From Wolfiporia cocos (lineage: Eukaryota; Basidiomycota; Agaricomycetes; Polyporales; Phaeolaceae), in the NCBI GenBank assembly GCA_029448655.1, contig JACCLO010000003.1:3596001-3660000 (forward strand): DNA of 64,000 bases. The letters run 5' to 3'. How positions within the stretch are numbered: the stretch's first letter is position 1; each line of letters begins with the position of its first letter. Below, piece after piece: positions 19,467 through 28,182 of the stretch. The notes under the pieces were generated by a model, which was not told the origin of the DNA, ran no database searches, and saw only the letters and a program-made list of their open reading frames with translations. A program made the position numbers and the translations under genes.

Positions 19467-19882
19467 TCATATGATGGTCTCCTCATCCACCATCCCAAAG
19501 GGCATGGTTTTACCAGCGCCCGTTCCTGCAATTACTATGCAATCAAGACCGAGCAGAAGCGCTTCAGCGACGTCTAGCTGCCATTCGTATGGTCGCTTAT
19601 CGGGACCAAATATACGTTCGGACTCGCTGATGATTTTTTGACGCGTTGCGACGGAGGAGTACTGGCACGCCGTGGTAGCCTTAGTACGAACCGCTTCAAG
19701 AACAGCAGTGAATCATATCTGTTATATTCATATATTCTCTTGTGAGGAATTTGTGAGGACATATTTCGAGGGTGCTTCCGAGTATAATACAGCGAGAGGA
19801 GACCATATGAAAGCGCAATTGACGTCCGCGTAGTGCGCGTCCGCGATGTACAGAGCACGTTAGACGCCTGAGACGCGGTCAC
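19467..19882 (-). pseudogene. RecQ-like helicase 5' fragment with Walker A (H3)
   Basis: On the minus strand the helicase frame runs from 19712 to 19467: AVLEAVRTKATTACQYSSV, SERIFGPDKRPYEWQLDV, then IAGTGAGKTMPFGM (Walker A near 19505-19525) and VDEETII before a stop. This N-terminal edge is intact up to motif I, but everything after is missing. An upstream TGA at 19713-19715 cuts the frame from any start in the leader, unless an intron is spliced. The leader (19747-20085) is the inverse of 12889-14868 without its hAT insertion. Confidence 0.6.
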
Positions 19883-20197
19883 GAGACGGGGCCCTACCGA
19901 AATCTATCAGACGTTCTGGAGCGGTGGCATACATTTTTTTTCGATGTCCGCTCGGCCTCATCCGTGTGGCACCGCTCCGAACGTGACTACCAGACGCTCT
20001 ACAGCTACAGCGCGACCCAAGCAGTTTCTTGTCAATGTCCGCTCGGTGACTGCCGCCCGCTGTAGAGCGGCCGAGACTAACGAGTTCCACGGGTATTCGA
20101 AATTTGCGACATTATTTCAAACCTTGGACCGCATAGAGCTAGACGCAAAGCGATTTCAGCATCAAGCAAAGTTCAGGCTACAATCGTTTGCATAATA

Positions 20198-20602
20198 GTT
20201 GTCACTCCTCTGTTGCAATGATTTGAGCTTGTTCCGGACAAACTTCTTGGCACGCCACCTGTGCGTGCTTGTGTCGCGTCGCGTCGCGTCGCTTTGCCAG
20301 CAGACTAGGCAATCAATCTTATTCTGCGTAATAGGATCATGGCTGGGTGCCGGACTCTGTATTGGCTGCAGATTGAGCTGGAAGACTGCTTGGCATTACA
20401 AAGTCGAGCTTGACCGAGACAGTATGGCTACCCCTACTAATGTGTTCGCACCTCCTCGAACAAATGACGATAATATTCCTCTAACCCAACAATGTATGGC
20501 CGCAGCGACCCGCCATGCAGCGGTATCGCGCCCACCATCGGGCGCGGGAAGTTTGTCCGGAACAAATACTGCTCAAAATCGTTGCATCAGAGGAGTGACA
20601 AC
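20198..20602. mobile_element. MITE with about 50-bp terminal inverted repeats
   Basis: Left GTTGTCACTCCTCTG continues to TTCCGGACAAACTTC; the right end is its inverse with few mismatches and one small indel (GAAGTTTGTCCGGAA to CAGAGGAGTGACAAC). The element is 405 bp and contains a (GTCGC)4 run near 20274. No target duplication is clear and no ORF is recognised. It lies just beyond the leader of H3. Confidence 0.65.
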
Positions 20603-21020
20603 AATTGTGCAAATGGCTGTAAAATCTTGGATTTGAAATCTCTTTGTCCAGGTGCATCCTACATATTCCCGCTACCGGAGGTAGTGGGTCTTTGCATTTT
20701 TGGAAGCTCATCTTTCTGCTTTTGGTGATGGTTCTACTCTATGGCAGAGGCAACCAGTATTCTCCGACATGTCAGTATGACTGCATGGGTTCTGCAGCAG
20801 TTGAAAACAACACAAGTTGGTCTCTGTGAACCATTTTGAGCAGTTCCATATAGAGACATTTGATTTGCTTCAATTGCACTTGAGCTTTCACAAGTAGCAG
20901 ACAAATTCACCAGATGGACTTGCTGTTCTGAAGCTAGGATCTTACTGATTGGCCTCCTTCTGCTTCATAGATTCTGCAAGTGATGATTCACCCAGTGTTG
21001 TCGTGTTCTAGGCTCATAAA
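20603..21020. other. No recognised feature
   Basis: AT-rich sequence between two inverted-repeat elements. The short ORFs at 20644-20829 and 20492-20728 have no motif. Confidence 0.4.
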
Positions 21021-21064
21021 TCAGCCTGAGTATAGGAAGACAGTCGTTCCTATACTCAGGCTGA
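21021..21064. other. Perfect 17-bp inverted repeat (hairpin)
   Basis: TCAGCCTGAGTATAGGA (21021-21037) and its exact inverse (21048-21064) are separated by a 10-nt loop. It stands directly before the tRNA-like palindromic element at 21082. Confidence 0.8.
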
Positions 21065-21098
21065 GCTCATGAACGAGGGCGCCAGAGAGAAGTCCCCC

Positions 21099-21172
21099 GT
21101 GGGAATGCGGACTTTGAACCTGCCGGCGGCATCTCGACGCTCGGTGCTCTAGCGCTCGACTGACGCGCTCAC
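21099..21172 (-). other. tRNA-like sequence, left arm of T7
   Basis: On the minus strand it has an A-box-like GCGTCAGTCGAGCG and a B-box-like GGTTCAAAGTCC (about 21112-21123). The ends GTGAGCG and ATTCCCAC pair partly. The B box deviates from consensus at one C. Confidence 0.45.
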
Positions 21173-21792
21173 GTGATCTTTTGGGACGCGCGTCGCGTCC
21201 TGCGCTGTCCCGTCTCGCAGCATTTTCGTGCCTAGATACGCCATGTATGCACCTACCAATACTCCAGAAAGCGAAGATAACATCAATACCGACGAGGCTA
21301 CGCCTCAAAGTCCTTCAGTCAGCTCTAGAGAATCCTCGCCCTCAGATGACCCTATCAATGCTGATATACAGGCGGAATCAGCCCATTCTGAGGCAACCGC
21401 TCATTCCCCCACAGCTAATATACCCCCTCCTCAGGCAAACGTGCTTGAAAGCCCATGACGGTGGTCACCGCATGCATATGTCCACCCAAATTACATGCCT
21501 TATCATCCCCCCCTACTGTTCACACGCCATACATCGTCTTGCCTTGGCCAGGTGCAATTACTAAGAATAAGTCTTTCCCGTTGATAAGATCCATGCCGTG
21601 GCGAACTCGCGAGGTCGTGAGATCTGACATTTCCGTTGTAGGAGAGCTGACAGCCATCCACTAGAGCCGACGGGAGGATCCGACAGTGCAGAAGTGTCTG
21701 AAGTAGACGGTAACACAGCTGACATTATAAAATTGTACATGCAATGATTAGGCGGGTATCTGCGTATACAAGGCCGAGACGACGCGATCGCC

Positions 21793-21865
21793 GTGGCGAG
21801 GACGCGCCAGTCACGCGAGCGCGTCGAGGGGATGCCGCCGGCAGGTTCAAACTCAGTGTTCCCAC
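21793..21865 (+). other. tRNA-like sequence, right arm of T7
   Basis: It has an A-box-like GCGCCAGTCACGCGAGC and B-box-like AGGTTCAAACTC (about 21842-21853); GTGGCGA and TGTTCCCAC can form most of an acceptor stem. It is the inverse partner of 21099-21172 and shares its B-box deviation. Confidence 0.45.
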
Positions 21866-21882
21866 GGGGGACTTCCCTCTGG

Positions 21883-22617
21883 ACCCTTCACCAGTCGCCC
21901 CAGCCTAGTCGTGTTCCACGTGCGTCCTGCTCTCTGGCATCGGCTCGATATATATCATGGAGATTGACATGACGCTTCATGATTACAGGAGACAACTTGA
22001 CTCGCCTTTGAGTTCCGGTGATGATGTTACGTGCATGCCTCATCGCCCAGCCGCTTTGTCCATCGGCTCCAATCTTATTCCTGATCTGCCCATACATTCG
22101 TCCGACGTGGCGCATGGGCACCGGCCCTAAGGTGGCTTCTATGACGACTCATGTTGGGCATATAATATAGACTGCTTCGCATTACTGCAGTAATGCCTAC
22201 TTGAAGGCAATCGATAGTTGAAATATGTCAAATGTGTGCGAACACTCAAGTACTCAATAGCAAAGGTTACAAGGAATTACTCTACGCCACGATTCATGTC
22301 ATGACGCAGACACCGAATGAAACGGGAAAGTCGCACGATGAAGCATGGAATGTGCAAATGAACACGGCATTCTTGAGACGCAGGCCCTGGCAAGTCGTCC
22401 TGTGACTACGCTCACGGTCACTACTTCACCGCTCTATCATCGACATTTTACGCAAATCCGGGCACAGCGGAAACCTACGGGATTTGTCGAGCACCCTGAA
22501 CGAAGCTCATCTACTTCGCTGGCTCCGTGTTGCACCTAGCAGGCGCTTCAGATTCACAATTTCATCGCGGTCTTCCCATTGCAAATTCCCTACTGGTCCT
22601 CTCCCTTCTTCCGTGGG
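21883..22617. other. No recognised gene; upstream region of the P450
   Basis: Short ORFs only. No repeat ends seen. The last 100 bp before 22618 become pyrimidine-rich, as usual for fungal promoters. Confidence 0.4.
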
Positions 22618-22624
22618 TATATAA
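22618..22624 (+). promoter_or_regulatory. TATA box of the P450 gene
   Basis: TATATAA lies 41 bp before the ATG at 22665, in CCGTGGGTATATAATGGACC. With usual spacing this gives a very short 5' UTR and supports 22665, not the in-frame ATG at 22527 upstream of the TATA box, as the start. Confidence 0.6.
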
Positions 22625-22664
22625 TGGACCCTCCCATGTATGCAGGCAGTTTATCCATAGCACC

Positions 22665-24689
22665 ATGTTTCTCTTGCGCGATATCACAGTTCAGGCGCTG
22701 TCTTTTGTGAACAAGCTCACTTTCTGGCTAGCCTTGATTCCGATCATCGGCATCGCGATGTACATCGTGCCTTATCTCCTCGATCCACTGGGACTCCGCG
22801 CATTTCCTGGCCCCATCTTGGCTAGGTTTACCATCGGCTGGTTGCCGTGGATCGTCAGCCAGAACCGTTGGTCCTTAACTGTCAACCGTTTACACCAGAA
22901 GCATGGTAAGTGACGCCAGTAATTGAGTGCCGCCAATATAGGACTTTGATCTGATGCGCCGCAGGGATATTCGTGCGTTTGTCTCCCAATCATGTCTCGA
23001 TCGCCCATCCTGCCGCGCTTTCTGCGGTGTATGGCTACTCGTCGGGAGTCACAAAAGCTCCGTATTACGACGTTTTTGGGGACTTCAGGGCGAAGAACCT
23101 GTTCAATATCATCTCGCGCACCGAGCATACAAGAAAGCGGCGGATCGTATCGCCCATGTTCTCGCGGCAGAGTGTGCGCGCGCTCGAGACCAATGCACGG
23201 GTACATCACAACAACTTGGTCAGCCAGTGGGAGAGACTGTATTCGTATGTGAAACAAGCGGAGAAAGGTGGGATAAGAGAGGACAAGCTAGGTGCGTCCG
23301 CTTGGAGAGTGGAGGATGGTCGTGTCTGGTTTGATTGCATGCCTTGTGAGTTGCTGTGTTATATAAACTTACACGAGCGCCGAGTTGACGACCATTGTGA
23401 TGTGGCAGGGTTCAGCTACTGGTCGTTCGATAGTATTGGTTAGTATTCAAGCTCACGAGGTCACTGGTTATATCCTCATGCAACTGACACCCTATATCCT
23501 CAGGCGACCTTGCTTTTGGTTCCCCATTTGGGATGCTTTCTGCCGCGAACGACACAGCCCGGGTCGCTAAATCAGTCAAAGCAAGCCTGGCGACATTTGG
23601 GACCTCATCCAACGCAGGAGAATTCGGGTTCGAAACGGAAGAGATAGCTATCGAGAAGATGTTGAGCGAACGAGGTCATCTTATTTCAATACTCGGCTGG
23701 CTCCCGGAGTATTGGCGACGCATTATTCAAATGCTGCCTGCCTATCGCTTTGGTACGGAGGCCGCCCCCAAGATGGCTGGACTAGCGGTGGCTGCTGTCG
23801 GCAAGCGACTCAATAATCCCGCCGCCCGCGAGGACATGCTGAACAGGTTGCTGGACGCCCGTGATGAAAATGGAAAACCCATGAGCCCTGAAGAACTGAG
23901 TGCGGACGCATTTCAACTTATAGTAGCGGGGGCTGACACCACTGCTAAGTGAGTGAGGTCGAGTCCCCCTTCGCTTTTGACATTGATGACGACTACCTGT
24001 ACCTCCAGCACATCGTGCGCGACGACATATTACCTCGCTCGTGATCAACGAGTGCAAGCAAAGCTTCAGGCAGAGCTCGACGAAGCTTTAAAGTCGATCG
24101 ACTCAGCAGTCGCGCCCTACGATGCGATCCAAAATCTCCCATACCTTGATGCTGTAGTGAATGAGGGACTCAGATTGTATACTACTGTCGGTGCAGGGCT
24201 CCCCCGAGTCGTTCCTGAAGGCGGCCTAACTGTGCTCGGCCACACCTTCAAAGAAGGCACCTGGGTCAGCGTGCCAATCTATCGCCTACACCGAGACGAG
24301 AGTATCTGGGGAGAGGATGCCAACGAGTTCTATCCGGAGCGCTGGATTGAAGCTAGTGGAGATCGGAAGAAGACGATGCTTGACGCGTTCACCCCCTTCT
24401 CTATGGGTCCCAGGTTAGCGATGTTTGGGCCTTCGAGCCGTCTCTCGGCAGCTGATTGCACCTTCCAGGTCGTGCATCGGTCGAAACCTTGCACTGATGC
24501 AGCTTCACATCGTTCTCTCGACTCTGTTCCATCGATTCGACTTTGTGCTTGAGTCTGATGATCCGGTGTGTCACTCGACCGTATATTGGATGCTGCACTG
24601 CTGATATATGAGACTAGCTCCATGTTCAAGATAGTTTAATTCGTAAGCCTGAGCGGTGTATGATAGGCATCAAGTCCAGGAAGCTGTGA
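22665..24689 (+). CDS. Cytochrome P450 monooxygenase, 556 aa, seven exons
   Basis: Exons: 22665-22905, 22965-23345, 23409-23438, 23504-23948, 24009-24413, 24469-24565 and 24618-24689; six GT-AG introns of 52-65 nt; the frame is continuous to TGA. A membrane anchor lies at residues about 15-42 ([16 protein letters not shown]), followed by the Pro-rich hinge FPGP. The I-helix oxygen-binding motif is AGADTT (exon 4 end), K-helix ExxR is EGLR, then PERW, and the heme loop FSMGPRSCIG is created by joining exons 5 and 6, with the Cys ligand from exon 6. The C-terminus ([17 protein letters not shown]) is typical. The overall look is that of fungal benzoate-4-hydroxylase-like or CYP67/CYP5xxx-type P450s in the ER, but the substrate cannot be inferred and there is no recognisable biosynthetic neighbour. 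A partner reductase acts in trans. No lesion is seen. Confidence 0.93.
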
Positions 24690-25478
24690 TTGAAGCCTCG
24701 TGGGTCGCCAAGATGTCCGCATATTTCATTGCATGGGACATGTCCGTAAAGGAGCCGTTTATTTTGGTGTATATCTACGTTGTTCGATGTTTTCCATTGG
24801 GAGGCTGGTGTAGCACAACGCCCATGAGAACGCCTTATAGTAGTCACTCTTGGCGTAGATCGGTTGGATTGTACATGTCAGCTGAGCGTATTGTTGTACT
24901 TGTAGCATGGAGTTTTGTTAAATGGACGTAGCCCGCCTCTGGCATTGAGAGTCTTCCGCGACTCTGCAATCCAGCGAAATGCACAACATATTCTGAGCAA
25001 ATTCGAGAGAGCACTGTATTCAGTGAACATGACGAGACTAAAGATGTAATTGATAAGAAACCATGCAGATATGAACGATAATGTTCTCGGAAGGCAATGA
25101 GACCATACCTTGGAGACAAGGGACTGCTTGGTCAGAGAGATCTCTGACAGACAGCTGCCTGTCCGACTTCACGAGCGATGAGAAGACCGCCAACGTAGCT
25201 CAGGCAATGTATATATCAACGTCAAGGTGTGACGCCATCGAGTTGTTGCTTAACCGGTGGAGCGTAGATACGGTCGTCATTGTTGGCGTACGTCGGATGC
25301 TCATGAACAGAGCGACGAGGAAGATCAGCAGCAACCGACGACAAATCTACTTTGGGTGAGACCACTTCAGCGCATAGGTTTGCGAAATCAAGACCTGTAA
25401 CACGTCAGTGAGAGTTGCGACTGAATTTTGCTCGCGATCGTCACAGATCATGCAGTTTGTGACATACCGCGTACCGCG
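24690..25478. other. Downstream of P450, no recognised gene
   Basis: Short ORFs on both strands lack motifs. The start presumably includes the P450 3' UTR. Confidence 0.4.
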
Positions 25479-26241
25479 TGCGGTGAATTTAGAATCGGCC
25501 CCAAATTTACTGTAAATTTACAGTACCATTCACGCGAGGTCAAATTTACGGGTGTAATTTACCATAGTTTACAGGCTCTCTAATTACAGGTGATCTACTG
25601 GTGAACACGGTGAATCACCCCATTACAGCTATTTAGCAGTTAGTAATCGAATAAGAACCAATAAGGGAACTGCCATTTTCAGTATGTGGCTGGTGCGCGC
25701 CGCGGTGCTTTGCACCTGAGCAGTGGCACATCCCTGTCATCATAATCCTCAAGCACATCAGAAACGATAGAAGCAGGATTGTCAGCAGGCTTTATTGAGC
25801 AGCAGAGTCAGCGAACGCAGAACAAGTACAGCTGGTATCTCACGTGGTTTTGCTGCTCTAGTCCTAAATAGTAGCCTCCTTATTGGTTGACACGAAAAAT
25901 GCGGTGGTTATGGATTTCGAAATAGCTGTAACCGTGATTTACGACTCGCTCCATGTTGACCAGTTGAATTCTTCGACCCGGATGCCAAGAAGAACATTCA
26001 CTGAGCCCATTTCTCGAGGTGAAGCTATGATATGTGATCACTGCGAAGATTCTTTGTTTGTGGAAAAAAATGCGGAGCTCTGCGGAAGCATGATTGCTGC
26101 AATGAACCGTCGCAACACTCCTTCATCATATGTCCCTAACTAACCGTAATTTACATCCTCATTCCACCCTGCCTGTTAATTACGGGTAAATTACAGGGTA
26201 AATCAACCAGTGTAAATTACCACTGCCAAATTCCCCGTACC
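25479..26241. mobile_element. AT-rich inverted-repeat element (uncertain)
   Basis: Both margins carry runs of GTAAATTTAC/GTAATTTAC motifs (25500-25580 and 26140-26225), including the perfect palindrome ACTGTAAATTTACAGT near 25509. The outer ends GTGCGGTGAATTT and, inverted from the right, GTACGGGGAATTT match at 11 of 13 positions. Target duplication is unclear. The interior ORF (25883-26143, 86 aa) is unrecognised. It is likely a non-autonomous DNA element. Confidence 0.45.
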
Positions 26242-27037
26242 CTAGCGTGGATCCATCGCCCGAAGGCTTTCAAAGCTCAGAACGGTCATCGCCTGGCAGC
26301 ATCGTCTTTGGTGTACTACCCAGCACGGCCGTATCAGTGAAGGACCATCAATTTCCACTCCTGTCTGACACGTCTTGCTGCCACATATGAAATTGTCAGG
26401 GTTACACCGTCGAGATCAAGATATAACAGTCGTCGGGCTCGATTCAAACAGTACAAGCAACTGTCTGCACATGGTTCAGTCAATCAGAGTGATGACACTT
26501 TTAGGGACAGCCTAAGGCTATTGCATTTTCATGATAGCGGGGTTCCATTCGGCTACGCTTCAGGCTACTGGCTGGTAGTCTCGTACCCAGACGTTGTAGT
26601 ACTCGCACCCTACCACCGCAATATCTGAGGCGGCTGAACCGACCCCCCGTCCCCTTTGATGCCCAATCATCACGGTCACATCAGCTTCGAGAAGCTGTCA
26701 AACGTCGTACTATCACTGGCCCACATATGCAACTTTTTCGCATGTCCCTCAAAGTTTGTATCTTCATGATACCAAGCCCAAATCTCTCAGGGGGTTTTTC
26801 AATGGTAGCTATGCATCTCTAGTATAAGATATGTTTTCTCGAACCTCCGAAAGTGCATTCTGCATGATACCGAAGCCCGTAAAGCATCGCAACAGCAACT
26901 TTTTCCCGAACATCAGTCACGCCATCAGTCACGATGGTCGAATTGCCGAACGCGCAGCATCGAACGACATGACACCGCTGGTGCGTCGCAACCACTGAGC
27001 CAGCAGGGATCAGAGGCTGAGTTCAGATTTACCGACT
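26242..27037. other. No recognised feature
   Basis: Intergenic-looking sequence up to the target duplication of the first retrotransposon. No ORF of note. Confidence 0.4.
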
Positions 27038-27042
27038 GAGGA

Positions 27043-27415
27043 TGTCACAAGCCGATTTCTTTCGCCTAGCTAGTGACTAGAGCCAGAACCCTTATCTTAT
27101 CTAAGCACGCGACTAAGCAGTCACGTGCAAGACCCCGAACACCCTACCACGTGCTACCAGCCCCCCGGACACTCTGTGCCGTGTACCTACACCCATTATA
27201 GGGTTTACCATAGTATCGGACTCTCAGCTTACGTAATAACTGTACAGCAGCCAAACAATGTACAAACAGTAGAATAGCATATATACTGGCCGACGAGCAG
27301 GGTAGCACCCCAGACTCGTCTTGGCCTTATACGCCTTGAGTAGCCTCAGACTAGGATTGCGCTGAAACACGAGTAACAATCCCCTGAGTAGTTGCTTGAA
27401 GTGTTGCTTGTGTCA
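27043..27415 (+). repeat. 5' LTR of retrotransposon 1
   Basis: 373 bp, TG...CA. U3 is 27043-27311; R is predicted to start at 27312 on the basis of TATA position and primer-site complementarity; the R/U5 border is not visible. The first 38 bp are the same sequence that, in the 3' LTR, encodes the last codons of the polyprotein. Confidence 0.95.
27280..27285 (+). promoter_or_regulatory. LTR TATA box, retrotransposon 1
   Basis: TATATA lies 32 bp before the predicted mRNA start at 27312, which is the first base of the 11-mer AGACTCGTCTT. Confidence 0.7.
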
Positions 27416-27416
27416 T

Positions 27417-27427
27417 AAGACGAGTCT
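27417..27427 (+). other. Self-priming primer-binding site, retrotransposon 1
   Basis: AAGACGAGTCT begins one base after the LTR and is the exact reverse complement of AGACTCGTCTT at 27312-27322 inside the LTR. No tRNA 3' end complement (TGG...) follows the LTR. As in Tf1 of fission yeast, the mRNA 5' end would fold back and prime minus-strand synthesis. Confidence 0.8.
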
Positions 27428-28182
27428 CCACCCGTGTAGCGGTTTACCCTACACAACCCCGGCGCACTAGGGGCAAAGTGCACCTTTCTTTCGCTCTTGT
27501 TGAACTTCGGTTCTCCGAGCACGTGATCGGTTTTCATACCCGCCACATCCCAGGGTTAAGGGATTAGAGTTCTGGGGGAATCTTGCGAACAGCGTGCAGG
27601 GGACCTCTCCTGCCACTGCTTCTAAGCTACTGGACCAACACCGTGCAACGCGGTTGTAAAGGTCTTGGGTTACAACCCCACCACAGTAACTGTGCACCCG
27701 ACGCGTAATAGTCAAAGGCGTTAAGGGGCCCTGTGGCAGTGTACAGAGGCACTGGTCGTCTATTTACGGGCCTTACTGCCCCGACGATACGCGCATTACC
27801 GCGCCCCCGTTACTATACAACCCAGCGCGTAACCCGCGGCTGAAGAGGCAGGAAATCGCCTAGTACTGTACCGGCACTTGCCGCCATACGGTAGAACTTT
27901 TACACGCCCCACCACATAGGCGGATAGTTCCCGTGCCCCCGGTATCCTGAATTAGCTTCAGGGCTGGACGAGGTTCCGGAGGCTGCGTTTTCTCGCCGGC
28001 TTTGGGAAGAAAACCCCTTAGCGTTTCTTGGCACATCTCCGAAAAGAGGTGGACGCAGTTTGTAGTGGATTGAGACTTTCTAGTTACCACCCCGATAGCT
28101 CTTCGGAGGCGCCACAGTGGGCAGGTAGCGGTCTTGATCGCGACTACACTTTTCATACCTATACACTTTCATCCTACATACC
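27428..28182 (+). other. AUG-free untranslated leader, retrotransposon 1
   Basis: With the R part from 27312 it forms an 871-nt leader with no ATG in any frame, ended by ACATACCATGG at the polyprotein start. It includes short GC-rich segments that may fold and probably holds packaging signals. Minus-strand ORFs in it are chance. Confidence 0.7.

Larger units (their letters stand above)
21082..21882. mobile_element. Inverted-repeat element with outward tRNA-like arms (T7)
   Basis: The ends CCAGAGAGAAGTCCCCCGTG and, from the right, CCAGAGGGAAGTCCCCCGTG begin inverted arms of about 90 bp, each containing a tRNA-like sequence read outward. The interior holds a 71-codon ORF (21243-21458, MYAPTNTPESEDNI, acidic and Ser/Pro-rich, unrecognised). 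No target duplication is evident. The architecture is like T1 and T2, but terminal sequences and tRNA source differ. Confidence 0.55.

Noticed and set aside
27600..27690. A tRNA-like stretch in the leader of retrotransposons 1 and 2 (GGTTGTAAAGGTCTTGGGTTA).
   Set aside because: The T loop lacks the invariant C and the A box and anticodon stem are not convincing; it is more likely coincidence, although it could be tested with a covariance search.
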